A stretch of DNA of 14,295 nucleotides, taken from NCBI GenBank assembly GCA_026770585.1, contig MU646505.1:399371-413665 (forward strand), in the 5' to 3' direction. This stretch comes from Baffinella frigidus. Its lineage: Eukaryota > Cryptophyceae > Cryptomonadales > Baffinellaceae. The notes under the pieces were generated by a model. The model did no database searches. It was not told the origin of the DNA and was given only the letters and a program-made list of their open reading frames with translations. Below, piece by piece: positions 7,884 through 14,295 of this stretch; the stretch's first letter is position 1; each line of letters begins with the position of its first letter. Made by a program: the position numbers and the translations under genes.

Positions 7884-9285
7884 TGTTGAGGTTTCAGGGT
7901 CCAGGGTTCAGGGTTCAGGGTCCAGTGTTCAGGGTTCAGGGTCCAGGGTTTTAGGTTCATGTTTCATGGTTTATGCTTTAGGTTTTCGGTGTTTATTGTG
8001 TATGGTTTATGGTTTAGGGTTCAGGTTCAGGGTTTTGGGTTGAGGGTTTAGGGTTCAGGGATCAGGGTTGAGGGTTTAGGGTTCAGGGTTCAGGGTTAAG
8101 GGTTCAGGGTTCATTGTTTAGGGGTTTGGGGTTTTGCTTTGAGGGTTTGTGGTTTTGGGTTTATGGATTAGGGTTAGGGTTTCGGGTTTTTGGGGTCTCG
8201 GGTTTAGAGGTTCAGGATTTGGGGTTTAGTGCTTGGGATTTAGGGTTTCAAGTTTAGGGTTGGGGATTCAAGGCTGAGGGTTTAGGGTTCAGGGTGTAGG
8301 TTTTAGGGTTTAGAGTTTAGGTTTCGGGGTTTACGGGTCAAGGATTCATGGTTTAGGGTTTTGGTTTCAGGGTTTAGGGTTTAGTGTGTAGGGTTTATGG
8401 TTCAGGGTTTATGGTTCAGGGGTTTATGGGTTCGGGTTTATGATTTATGGGTTAGGGTTTATGATTTGTTATGATTCAGGGCACAGGGTTTCGTGGTTTG
8501 GGGTTTGGGGTTTAGTGTCAAGGGTTGAGGTTTTAGAGATAAGATTTTTAGAGTTGAGCGTTGAGGATTTAGATTTTGGAGTTTAGGGTTCTGGTTTAGG
8601 GTTTGGACTTTAGAGTTTGGGTGTTAGACGTTGGGGTTTAAGATGTCGGGTGTCGGGCTGAGGGTTTGGAGTGTAGCGTGTAGCGTGTAAAGTTTTGGGG
8701 TCTGGGGTCTGGGGTTTAGGTTGTAGGGTTAAGTGTTAATGGTTAATGGTTTGTGGTTTATGAATTACGGTTTAAGGTTTGGGGTCAAGGGTTTATGATA
8801 AGGTTTTCAGGGTTTAGGGGTTAGAGTTGACGGTTGAGGGTGTAGGGTTTAGGGTGTGACGTTCAGTGTTGAGGGTGTAGGGTTGAGGGTTGAGGGTTTA
8901 GGGTTTAGGGTTTAGGGTTTAGGGTTTAGGGTTTAGGGTTTAAGGTTTAAGGTTTAGGGTTTAGGGTTCAGGGTTGAGGGTTTAGGGTTTAGGGTTGAGG
9001 GTTGAGTGTTGAGGGTTCAGGGTATAGGGTCCGGGGTTTATGGTTTACGGTTTGAGGTTCTGTGTTTAGGGTTCAGGGTTAAGGGTGTAGGGTTTAGGGT
9101 TTAGTTTTTTGGGTTTGGGGTTTAGTCTTTAATGTTCAGGGTTTATGGTTTATGGTTTAAGGTCTCGGGGTTTCGGGGTTGAGGGATTAGGGTTCAGAGT
9201 TTTGGGCGTAGGTTTTAGGATTTAGGAATCATTGTATAGGGTTTAGGGGTTTGGTTTGAGAGTTTAGGGTTCAAGTTTAGGGTTA
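6624..9285 (+). repeat. 2.7-kb degenerate TTTAGGG repeat block
   Basis: Nearly all of this stretch is made of TTTAGGG variants (TTGAGGG, TTCAGGG, TTTATGG, TTTGGGG) with the G-rich strand on plus. Exact TTTAGGG runs of six or more units occur at about 7090-7136 and 8897-8940; a TTGAGGG run lies at about 7800-7885. A higher-order repeat is visible: AGAGATAAG recurs at 6742, 7580 and 8535 with similar flanks, and TTATGAATTACGGTTTAAGG recurs at about 6956 and 8759. No gene is seen inside. It may be a fossil subtelomere or a very large intron of the kinase remnant. Confidence 0.9.
7364..7436. other. C-rich non-telomeric island inside the repeat block
   Basis: About 73 bases of CCCAAC and CCACCA character interrupt the G-rich block. 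The first part (CAACGACCCAACGCCCAAC) looks like the repeat in the opposite strand sense, so it may be a small inversion or the junction of an insertion. Confidence 0.6.
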
Positions 9286-9533
9286 CGCCCCAAGCCGTTT
9301 GCGAGTCGTTTTTAGGTATTTTACAAGCTGGGTGCTGAAATCGAAGCACATACTGAATCTCAAAAGTGTCTTCATGTACTGCCTCATTGCACCGGAGTTG
9401 CTTTACGGAGGCCGTCTCTGTAACGCGAAAGCACACACATTGAGAGACCACATCACGACCAGCACATGGCGCACCCACCTTCAGGCCTCAGACCACCGGC
9501 GGGTTCAGGTTTCGTGAGTGCAAGGTCAATTAT

Positions 9534-9571
9534 ATTAAGTCAAACAACTATCATAAAAGGCTTGACTTAAT
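9534..9571. repeat. 10-bp inverted repeat
   Basis: ATTAAGTCAA (9534-9543) and TTGACTTAAT (9562-9571) are perfect complements with an 18-base loop. Confidence 0.6.
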
Positions 9572-9688
9572 TTAGTTGACTCACTGTCCAATGTGTTTGA
9601 AGACAGGGTTTCCGAGTGGTGAAACCTTGGTCCACTCTGCCTTTCAATAGTGCGCTGGATTTGGCGGGTGCAACTAGACCTCACAGGG

Positions 9689-9735
9689 TTATTTTTTGAC
9701 TGGCAAATTCTCGAGAATTTGCCTGTCAAAAATAA
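9689..9735. repeat. 47-nt near-perfect palindrome
   Basis: The core (9702-9723) is a perfect 22-bp palindrome with half-site GGCAAATTCTC. Outside it, one T-T mismatch is followed by TTTTTGAC/GTCAAAAA and, past a single bulged T, TTA/TAA. With essentially no loop it could extrude as a cruciform or be a miniature mobile-element relic. Confidence 0.8.
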
Positions 9736-10020
9736 TCATCTCGGCCATATTATTTTGATCCATTTCCCCACCGGACAAAGATACTCCGAGTCCATCTAGC
9801 CACCCCCTAGGTTTTATACATGTAAATGCCAGGAAAGTTCTCCATGTCCGGTGAAAAACACCGTACGAGCTCGTACACGTGCAATTGTAAGGCTTTTTCG
9901 AACGTGCCCTACAATTATTCTACGTTTCTACCATACCCGTCTACAGGCTCCAAGGACCTAATGTTTAGGACCCCCCCCTGGCACCTACGAAGATTCGTAC
10001 GGCCTACCGTAGGCAATACC

Positions 10021-10122
10021 GTAGGCTCGTTTCCGGTGTTTAGTCCGTTAGCCCAGATGAACTCCCAAACTTGTATTCACGAATTGACAACCCGTCAGCT
10101 CGAGGGCGGATTCTCAGTCCGG
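10021..10122 (+). repeat. Direct repeat, copy 1 (102 bp)
   Basis: Begins GTAGGCTCGTTTCCGGTG and ends TTCTCAGTCCGG. It is nearly identical to 10783-10883; I see one substitution (GCCCAG/GCCTAG) and a small substitution plus one-base deletion at GACAACCCGTC/GACATCCGTC. The close match implies recent duplication. No TG...CA ends, primer-binding site or polymerase frame supports a retrotransposon. Confidence 0.85.
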
Positions 10123-10782
10123 AGAAGGCCAATTATGCCGCAGCATGACCTCATTGGACCCTGTGTGCAGTTTCAGTGGCCCCGGCCCTAGAGGGGGGGC
10201 GGTTTCAGAAAATTATGAGCGAGGTACCTCTGTCCTGAAACCATGCGCCCGAGCAGGTGCCTCGGAGGAGAAAGAAGGGCAGAAGCTTGAGTAGAGTGCC
10301 AGCAAAAGGAGCAACCGCCAGGCGGTGAATTTCGTCGGGGTGGTGATTACTGATGTGAATAAAAGCGGGGTTGGTCGCTCACGCCTCGTGTCTCTTGCCA
10401 ACCGTACAGGGGTAGCTCGCTGATCAGGAAGTCCGCCTGCACATGTACAGCAGGCCAACAACTTGTGCCCTGCGGCGATCCTCAGGGGGGGGGGCTCCCT
10501 CTGAGCGAGCTACAGCGCCTGGGAGGGTTGGGTGGGGGGTCGGTGAAAATTTTAAAGATGCACCACTCGGGAACCTCGTTTTTCTCGGGAAATTTTGGCA
10601 TTTTTTTTGGCCCAGAAAATTCGCCAGCTCCATTCTCAGGGGGGGTAAGCACTCCAAAGGCCCAAAATTTTTCGCGGCGGGGCCGCCATATTTTTTTTCA
10701 TTGCATAGGAAAAAGAGCGCTGGGGCCATCATATATTTACTCCCACCGCCGCCTTACGGTCGGTTTTCTCGCGAATATCGTT
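10123..10782. other. Spacer between the two direct repeats
   Basis: 660 bases with no recognised gene. GGTTTCAG (10201-10208) pairs with CTGAAACC (10235-10242) around the palindrome GAGGTACCTC (10221-10230). Poly-G and poly-T tracts at about 10484-10493, 10600-10608 and 10690-10697 are notable. A 120-codon plus-strand frame at 10443-10805 has no domain I recognise and runs through homopolymers. Confidence 0.5.
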
Positions 10783-10883
10783 GTAGGCTCGTTTCCGGTG
10801 TTTAGTCCGTTAGCCTAGATGAACTCCCAAACTTGTATTCACGAATTGACATCCGTCAGCTCGAGGGCGGATTCTCAGTCCGG
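10783..10883 (+). repeat. Direct repeat, copy 2 (101 bp)
   Basis: Second copy of the 10021-10122 segment, starting 762 bases downstream in the same orientation. Sequence identity stops abruptly at both ends, which defines the duplicated unit. Confidence 0.85.
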
Positions 10884-11073
10884 GTGCCTTTAGTGCGGTT
10901 AATTTTTTAATCCCATTTTGGTCAAACTAGAAAACCCTCTTAAAATTGATTTTGCGTGTTGCACCTCAAGAACTCAAAGATCCGCCCAGCTTTGCGCGGG
11001 GGGGGACGAAGGGGGCCACTGGCGCCACACGGCGGCTGTCGACTAAAACTATTGGGCTTACCGAGTCCGTTCC

Positions 11074-11133
11074 AGCTCATCAGGCAGACGGGGAGTCGCT
11101 GATGGACAGCCCCCCCCTTCTGCCTGATGAGCT
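11074..11133. repeat. Long hairpin with 15-bp perfect arms
   Basis: AGCTCATCAGGCAGA (11074-11088) is the exact reverse complement of 11119-11133. After one mismatch, GGGG and CCCC continue the stem inward, and the loop itself contains GCTGATGGACAGC. The size (about 60 nt) would suit a small-RNA precursor, but it also lies inside an open frame. Confidence 0.75.
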
Positions 11134-11495
11134 CAAAGCGTGCTATGAAATCCATTCAGCGGGTGAGAACGCCCCTCACAACGCCCCTCACGCCCCTTGA
11201 CACACCCCTCAACGGGGTGCTGATATACTGATATGTGATATGCAGCTGATTGTGGCGGTGATCCTGGTGAACGTGGTCATGGCGATCCATGTGCTGATTT
11301 ACTGACACGGGTGCTGAGATTTGCGGTCAACCAACCACCACAAAACATCTCTGGTCCGCCCTTTAAAGGGGTAATCTGTTTCTCCCCTTCTATCGCCCCT
11401 TCGAGTCATGTGTAAAGGGGTCTGTAGGGTCCTAGAAACCCAGGATGTTGAGGGAGCAACCGGGCATATGCGTCGCTGCAGGCATATGTGCGAAC

Positions 11496-11570
11496 AGCTG
11501 TTCGTGTTCGTCCCAGCCTGAGCTGTTCGTGTTCGTCCCAGCCTGAGCTCTTCGTGTTCGTCCCAGCCTG
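11496..11570 (+). repeat. 25-bp tandem repeat, three copies
   Basis: Units start at 11496, 11521 and 11546 (AGCTGTTCGTGTTCG, then TCCCAGCCTG). Only one base differs (G to C in the third). The 25-base period is not a multiple of three, so it argues against coding use. Confidence 0.95.
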
Positions 11571-11810
11571 AGCTCCGTACAAAAGAGCTGCGTACAAAAC
11601 AGATCAAAACGTCCCCAAAGGAGAGGAGCTCCTGCGAGGGTGCCAACCTGTATGCCAGAAATAATTCATTCCCCAATCCCCACTCCCGCTCTCACAACGG
11701 AGGGATATGCCTACTGGATTTCTATAAACTGCAGTACGGCGCCAGAGCGATGGCGAACCCGGAGGCGGTTGTATCTCATCACCGCGGCTTGAGGCGGTGC
11801 GAGAAATTCG

Positions 11811-12227
11811 GTCAGGCGCAGCCCAAGAGGTGGAATAGCCACCGAAAATGTCGCTGCTGGTTCAGCAGAGCGACATTTGAACAGAACTCTGAGGAACGCA
11901 GAGCTTCCTCGGAGCTCACTAACTTGATGACTCGCCTGCGGAAGGACTGAGCTGACGCTCAGCGTCTTTAGCTTTAGGCTAGCAATGGTGGTGTTGTCTC
12001 CATCTGCTTCTCGGTGGAAGCTGAGAGGTTGGGCGCAGCCCAACAGGTGGGGAATCCACCAGAAAGCGGAAAGCTGGAAGCTCCGTTTGAGAGCGTACCC
12101 AACCACTTTCGCAACACAAGGACGCAATGTCCTTTGTTACCTCCTTCCGCTTCTTGATAGAAGCTGAGAGGTTGAGCGGAGCCCAAGAGGTGGGTTTGCC
12201 ACCAAATAGCATCGCTGCTAGCTCCGA
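11811..12227 (+). repeat. Hairpin-rich repeat block, upstream part
   Basis: A module recurs near 11814, 12028 and 12171: a GCGCAGCCC-type stem-loop, then GGTGG, five bases, CCACC. At 12028-12044 the first stem is GTTGGGC/GCCCAAC; the five loop bases of the second stem differ in each copy (AATAG, GGAAT, GTTTG) while its arms stay constant. Two copies are preceded by a GCTTC...GAAGC hairpin and CTGAGAG, 143 bases apart. Between copies are further stems, notably AAATGTCGCT/AGCGACATTT with GCTG/CAGC (11846-11878), CTGAGC/GCTCAG and AAGGAC/GTCCTT. No tRNA or known ribozyme core fits. Confidence 0.75.
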
Positions 12228-12230
12228 TTG

Positions 12231-12922
12231 GTTTAGACCTCCTTATTGAAGTCCGAGGGCCAAAGCCCTAAACCAAACGTGCTGCTCAAGAGTCACGTGT
12301 TAAGATCTCCCTATTAGGGAGTCAAATGGCTCATACTCTGAACGAAACGTGCTCTTAAGAGTCACGTATAGGACCAAACGTGCTCCTCAAGAGTCACGTA
12401 TTAGGATATCCTTATTGGGGAATCCAAGGGCGAACGCCCTAAATGAACATGCTCCTAAGAGTCACATGTAGGACCTCCCTGCGAGGGAGTCCGAGGGCTG
12501 ACTCCCTGAACAAAACGTTATCCTCAAGAGTCACGTATTAGGACCTCCCTATTAGGGAGTCCAAGTGCTAATGCCCTTAAGTTCCCCAACTAAATGTGCT
12601 CCTTAGAGTCACATGCAGGACCTCCCCATCGGCCCATCGGGGGGTCCGAGATTAAAACGCCCTGAGCAAAACGTGCTCCTCAAGAGTCACGTATTAGGAT
12701 CTCCCTGTTAGGGAGTCCTAGGGCTAACGTACTGAACAAAACGTGCTCCTCAAGAGTCATGAATTAGGACCTCCCCATGAGGGAGTTTAAGGGCTAACTT
12801 CCTCACCGAACCGATGAGGGAGTCCAAGGGCGAATGCCCTCAACGAAACGCTTTCCTCAGAATGACGTAAAACGACCTCCCTATTACGGAGTCCGAGGGC
12901 GTTCTGTTATTTTGAAGCCCTC
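12231..12922 (+). repeat. Tandem array of a ~70-bp three-hairpin unit
   Basis: Each full unit carries hairpin A (ACGTG, CTC, loop, GAG, CACGT), hairpin B (GGACCTCCC, loop, GGGAGTCC) and hairpin C (AGGGC, four-base loop, GCCCT). Hairpin A starts at 12277, 12347, 12378, 12447, 12515, 12594, 12671, 12741 and 12848, so the spacing is mostly 68-79, with one short unit of 31 (B and C missing) and one long unit of 107 (B and C doubled). Several arm changes are matched on the other side. The last part (12895-12922) ends in GAGGGC/GCCCTC. No coding frame runs through it. Confidence 0.85.
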
Positions 12923-13067
12923 GAATATTCCAATTATTTTGGGAAGCAGGTTTGAGGATTCCACAACCCTCAACACGGCCCCAGCCACGCCCCTCCTTCG
13001 CCCCATTATCACCTTCCAAGAGATGTTTTGTGGTGGTTGGTTGAAGTTGATGGGGGCTTGATTACAG

Positions 13068-13177
13068 TGCTTGGAAAGGGTCGATTTGCTGTGGTGAAGG
13101 CGGGGACCTGCAAGACGACCGGGGGCGCTGTCGCGATCAAGATCATCGACAAGGATCGCTGCAAGCTCGCGGACCAT
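13068..13177 (+). CDS. Kinase, glycine-loop and lysine exon
   Basis: Follows TTGATTACAG and ends CAT|GTAAGC. It encodes LGKGRFAVVKAGTCKTTGG and then AVAIKIIDKDRCKLADH. The frame is open back to 12956 but upstream residues are not kinase-like, so I place an acceptor at 13067. Confidence 0.8.
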
Positions 13178-13542
13178 GTAAGCTCCTTTTGCGGCGAGAA
13201 AGGGAACTGCGACGGGTGTGCGCGCTCCGCGCTCATGTTTCCAAACACACCAACGTTTGATCCACTTGATTCCTTCATGAGTTTCTCGGCTCGCCACGTC
13301 CTGCTCTACCCCCCCATGCAAAAGCACCGAATGCCCCCCCCCCCCTGGAGGCTGGCTGATGTTCCGCAACACCCAGGACTGTGTGCTATTTCCGATGGAT
13401 GCAGCCTGCGTAGGGGCGCAGACATGGCGGCCGTTTTGTTGATAATCAAGGCGTTTGACAGGCGAAGCTGCATCGCGAGATCGAAATCCTGCAGCGGATC
13501 CAGCATCCCAACTGCATCCAGCTCCTCGCTGGTACCTTAGCG

Positions 13543-13575
<33 letters not shown>

Positions 13576-14108
13576 TCCCCCCTCTCTCTTCCTCTCTCTC
13601 GGTGGGGGATGTGCGATGCGGCCAGTACCAGAGAGAGAGAGAGTGTTGGACATTGCGCTCCTCCCCCCCCTCCTCGATTTTTCCTGATAGATCTGGTGTA
13701 GTGCTGCGGATAGATCCCGCTCCAAAAGATCGGAGCGCAGAAGTAGGTTAGAGAGGTCCTGAAGAGGGCTGCAAGTGCCGATTGTTACTCCTGTAGCTTC
13801 GCGGGATGCCGCCTGCGGCGCCCCAAATAATGTCGCCTTTCGCTTCCGGTGTCCATGTTGACATGTCCCCGATTCCGGCAGTGTTCGAGACCAACAAGTT
13901 CATCGAGATCGTTACCGAGAAGGTGAACCCCCCCCTCCCTCAACCGCCCCGACCGTCTGCTCTACTCAATTTCGGCCTCGTTTCAGTACGAATACAGAAG
14001 AGTGTGAACCGACCTTAAATCGAACAGGTTACGGGGGGCGAGCTGTTCGACCGCATCGTCGCCAAGGACCACTTCAGCGAGGCTGAGGCTGCATTTGTCT
14101 TCGTGCAG
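13068..14108 (+). CDS. CaMK-type Ser/Thr protein kinase, partial
   Basis: Four exons, 13068-13177, 13462-13531, 13882-13922 and 14028-14108, join in phase (0, 1, 0) through GT-AG introns. The product shows kinase subdomains in order: glycine loop LGKGRFAVVKAG, catalytic lysine in VAIKIIDKDRCK, helix C glutamate in LHREIEILQRI, HPNCIQLL, and hinge VTEKVTGGELFDRIV, then FSEAEAAFVFVQ. The GGELFDRI signature and helix D pattern are typical of the calmodulin-dependent and calcium-dependent (CaMK/CDPK) group. Family members phosphorylate Ser/Thr of cytosolic or nuclear targets under Ca2+ control; the regulatory part is not visible here. The 5' exon before 13068 (it must end in phase 1) and everything after subdomain V, including HRD and DFG, are missing. 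A paralogous fragment lies at 6562-6623. Confidence 0.85.
13462..13531 (+). CDS. Kinase, helix C exon
   Basis: From GTTTGACAG|GCG to GCTG|GTACCT. Encodes AKLHREIEILQRIQHPNCIQ and LLA, holding the helix C Glu that pairs with the lysine. Leaves phase 1. Confidence 0.85.
13532..13881 (+). other. Kinase intron with CT microsatellite
   Basis: A 350-base intron. It carries a CT array just downstream of the donor (13541-13602) and a short GA run at about 13629-13644 that could pair with it. No other element is seen. Confidence 0.75.
13882..13922 (+). CDS. Kinase, hinge micro-exon
   Basis: Only 41 bases, from CCGGCAG|TG to AAG|GTGAAC. Completes a Val codon and encodes FETNKFIEIVTEK, the beta-5 strand and hinge. 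Both neighbours fit in phase, which makes this tiny exon credible. Confidence 0.85.
14028..14108 (+). CDS. Kinase, GGELFDRI exon
   Basis: Twenty-seven codons from CGAACAG|GTT to CAG|GTGCCA, encoding VTGGELFDRIVAKDHFSEAE and AAFVFVQ. The last exon in the window. Confidence 0.85.
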
Positions 14109-14128
14109 GTGCCAATCTGTCATGATTC

Positions 14129-14295
14129 GGTTTCGGGTTCAGGCTTTGGGGTGTAGGGTTTACGGTTTAGGGTTTGTGGTTTAGGGTTTTGGGTTCAGGG
14201 TTTAGGGTTTAGGGTTTAGGGTTTAGGGTTTAGGGTTTAGGGTTTAGGGTTTAAGGTTTAGGGTTTAGGGTTTAGGGTTTAGGGTTTAGGGTTTA
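14129..14295 (+). repeat. TTTAGGG repeat to the right edge
   Basis: Degenerate units at first (TTTCGGG, TTCAGGC, TTTGGGG), then almost perfect TTTAGGG from about 14196 to the last base, with one TTTAAGG. It begins about 20 bases after the donor of the last kinase exon. The orientation is that of a real right-hand telomere, but similar arrays occur inside introns of this window, so chromosome end and intron remain open alternatives. Confidence 0.9.

Larger units (their letters stand above)
9286..10020. other. Unique sequence without a convincing gene
   Basis: AT-richer than the left half, with no open frame over about 120 codons and no recognisable domain. It holds two inverted repeats (9534-9571, 9689-9735), a 14-bp palindrome at 9863-9876 (GTACGAGCTCGTAC) and two direct copies of CCGTAGGC near 10008 and 10019, the second leading into a longer direct repeat. 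Confidence 0.5.
10884..11739. other. Stretch with small repeats and no firm gene
   Basis: An 84-codon plus-strand frame at 10946-11200 has mixed, protein-like composition in its second half (for example LPDELKACYEIHSA) and meets a possible donor at 11160, but no matching exon was found. At 11240-11305 a 21-codon frame encodes a strongly hydrophobic peptide (LIVAVILVNVVMAIHVLIY, then stop) preceded by an acceptor-like ATGCAG. Neither can be called a gene. Confidence 0.3.

Noticed and set aside
9299-9517. 72-codon frame containing IAPELL, like a kinase activation-segment APE motif
   Set aside because: No DFG or other kinase motif and no in-phase splice partner; a three-residue match is chance-level.
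10443-10818. Two overlapping plus-strand frames of about 120 codons
   Set aside because: Different frames over the same homopolymer-rich DNA, no recognised motif and no splice context.
10021-10883. LTR retrotransposon
   Set aside because: No TG...CA ends, primer-binding site, polypurine tract or polymerase frame; recorded only as a direct repeat pair.
11119-11160. Hammerhead-ribozyme-like CTGATGAG ... GAAA
   Set aside because: The bases between do not form a proper stem II and the core reads ATGAAA, not CGAAA; CTGATGA is part of the inverted repeat instead.
10946-11305. Joining the 10946 frame (donor at 11160) to the hydrophobic frame at 11246
   Set aside because: The donor leaves phase 1 while the hydrophobic frame needs phase 0; the phase-1 reading is not protein-like.
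12028-12110. tRNA-like stem-loops
   Set aside because: No acceptor stem, anticodon arm or T-loop consensus in the right order.
12277-12870. CRISPR-like look: a 22-base repeat at regular spacing
   Set aside because: The intervening segments are themselves repeats (hairpins B and C), there are no cas genes and the DNA is eukaryotic.

Overview
The window looks like nuclear DNA of a eukaryote, most likely an alga or a related protist. It has spliceosomal introns, a plant-type (TTTAGGG)n telomere-like repeat, long CT microsatellites and many G or C homopolymer runs. Very few of the long open frames are genes. Most are low-complexity translations of repeats (Ser/Leu/Arg-rich from CT repeats, Gly/Phe/Arg/Val/Gln-rich from TTCAGGG repeats). 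I cannot name the species. No rRNA, tRNA, CRISPR array or prokaryotic operon is visible.

Layout. (1) 26-5436, minus strand: one split gene of at least 12 small exons encoding an acidic coiled-coil protein of at least 371 residues. It starts at a Kozak-like ATG and runs off the left edge into poly-G. All 11 exon joins keep the frame. Its introns hold telomere-like repeats, CT microsatellites and short tandem repeats. (2) 5437-6415: gap between divergent genes, with a CT tract and no clear promoter. (3) 6416-6623, plus strand: remnant or 5' part of a CaMK-type protein kinase, ending in a donor that leads straight into repeats. (4) 6624-about 9285: about 2.7 kb of degenerate TTTAGGG repeat with a higher-order period of roughly 0.84-0.96 kb. 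(5) About 9286-11740: unique sequence without a convincing gene, holding a 47-nt palindrome, a 102/101-bp direct repeat pair, a hairpin and a 25-bp tandem repeat. (6) 11740-12922: a hairpin-rich repeat block ending in a tandem array of a roughly 70-bp unit that folds into three small hairpins, with paired arm changes between copies. (7) 13068-14108, plus strand: four exons of a CaMK-type kinase N-lobe (glycine loop, VAIK lysine, helix C, hinge and GGELFDRI), cut off by the window edge. (8) 14129-14295: TTTAGGG repeat that becomes nearly perfect towards the right end.

The most notable points are these. Telomere-like repeats lie inside introns, and in five of eleven introns of the coiled-coil gene they abut the 3' splice site, where their C-rich strand could act as the polypyrimidine tract. 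All telomere-like arrays have the G-rich strand on + and all CT arrays have the C/T strand on +, whatever the gene direction. The three-hairpin array at 12231-12922 is a candidate undescribed structured repeat. Because this genome puts such repeats in introns, the terminal TTTAGGG array cannot be assumed to be a chromosome end.
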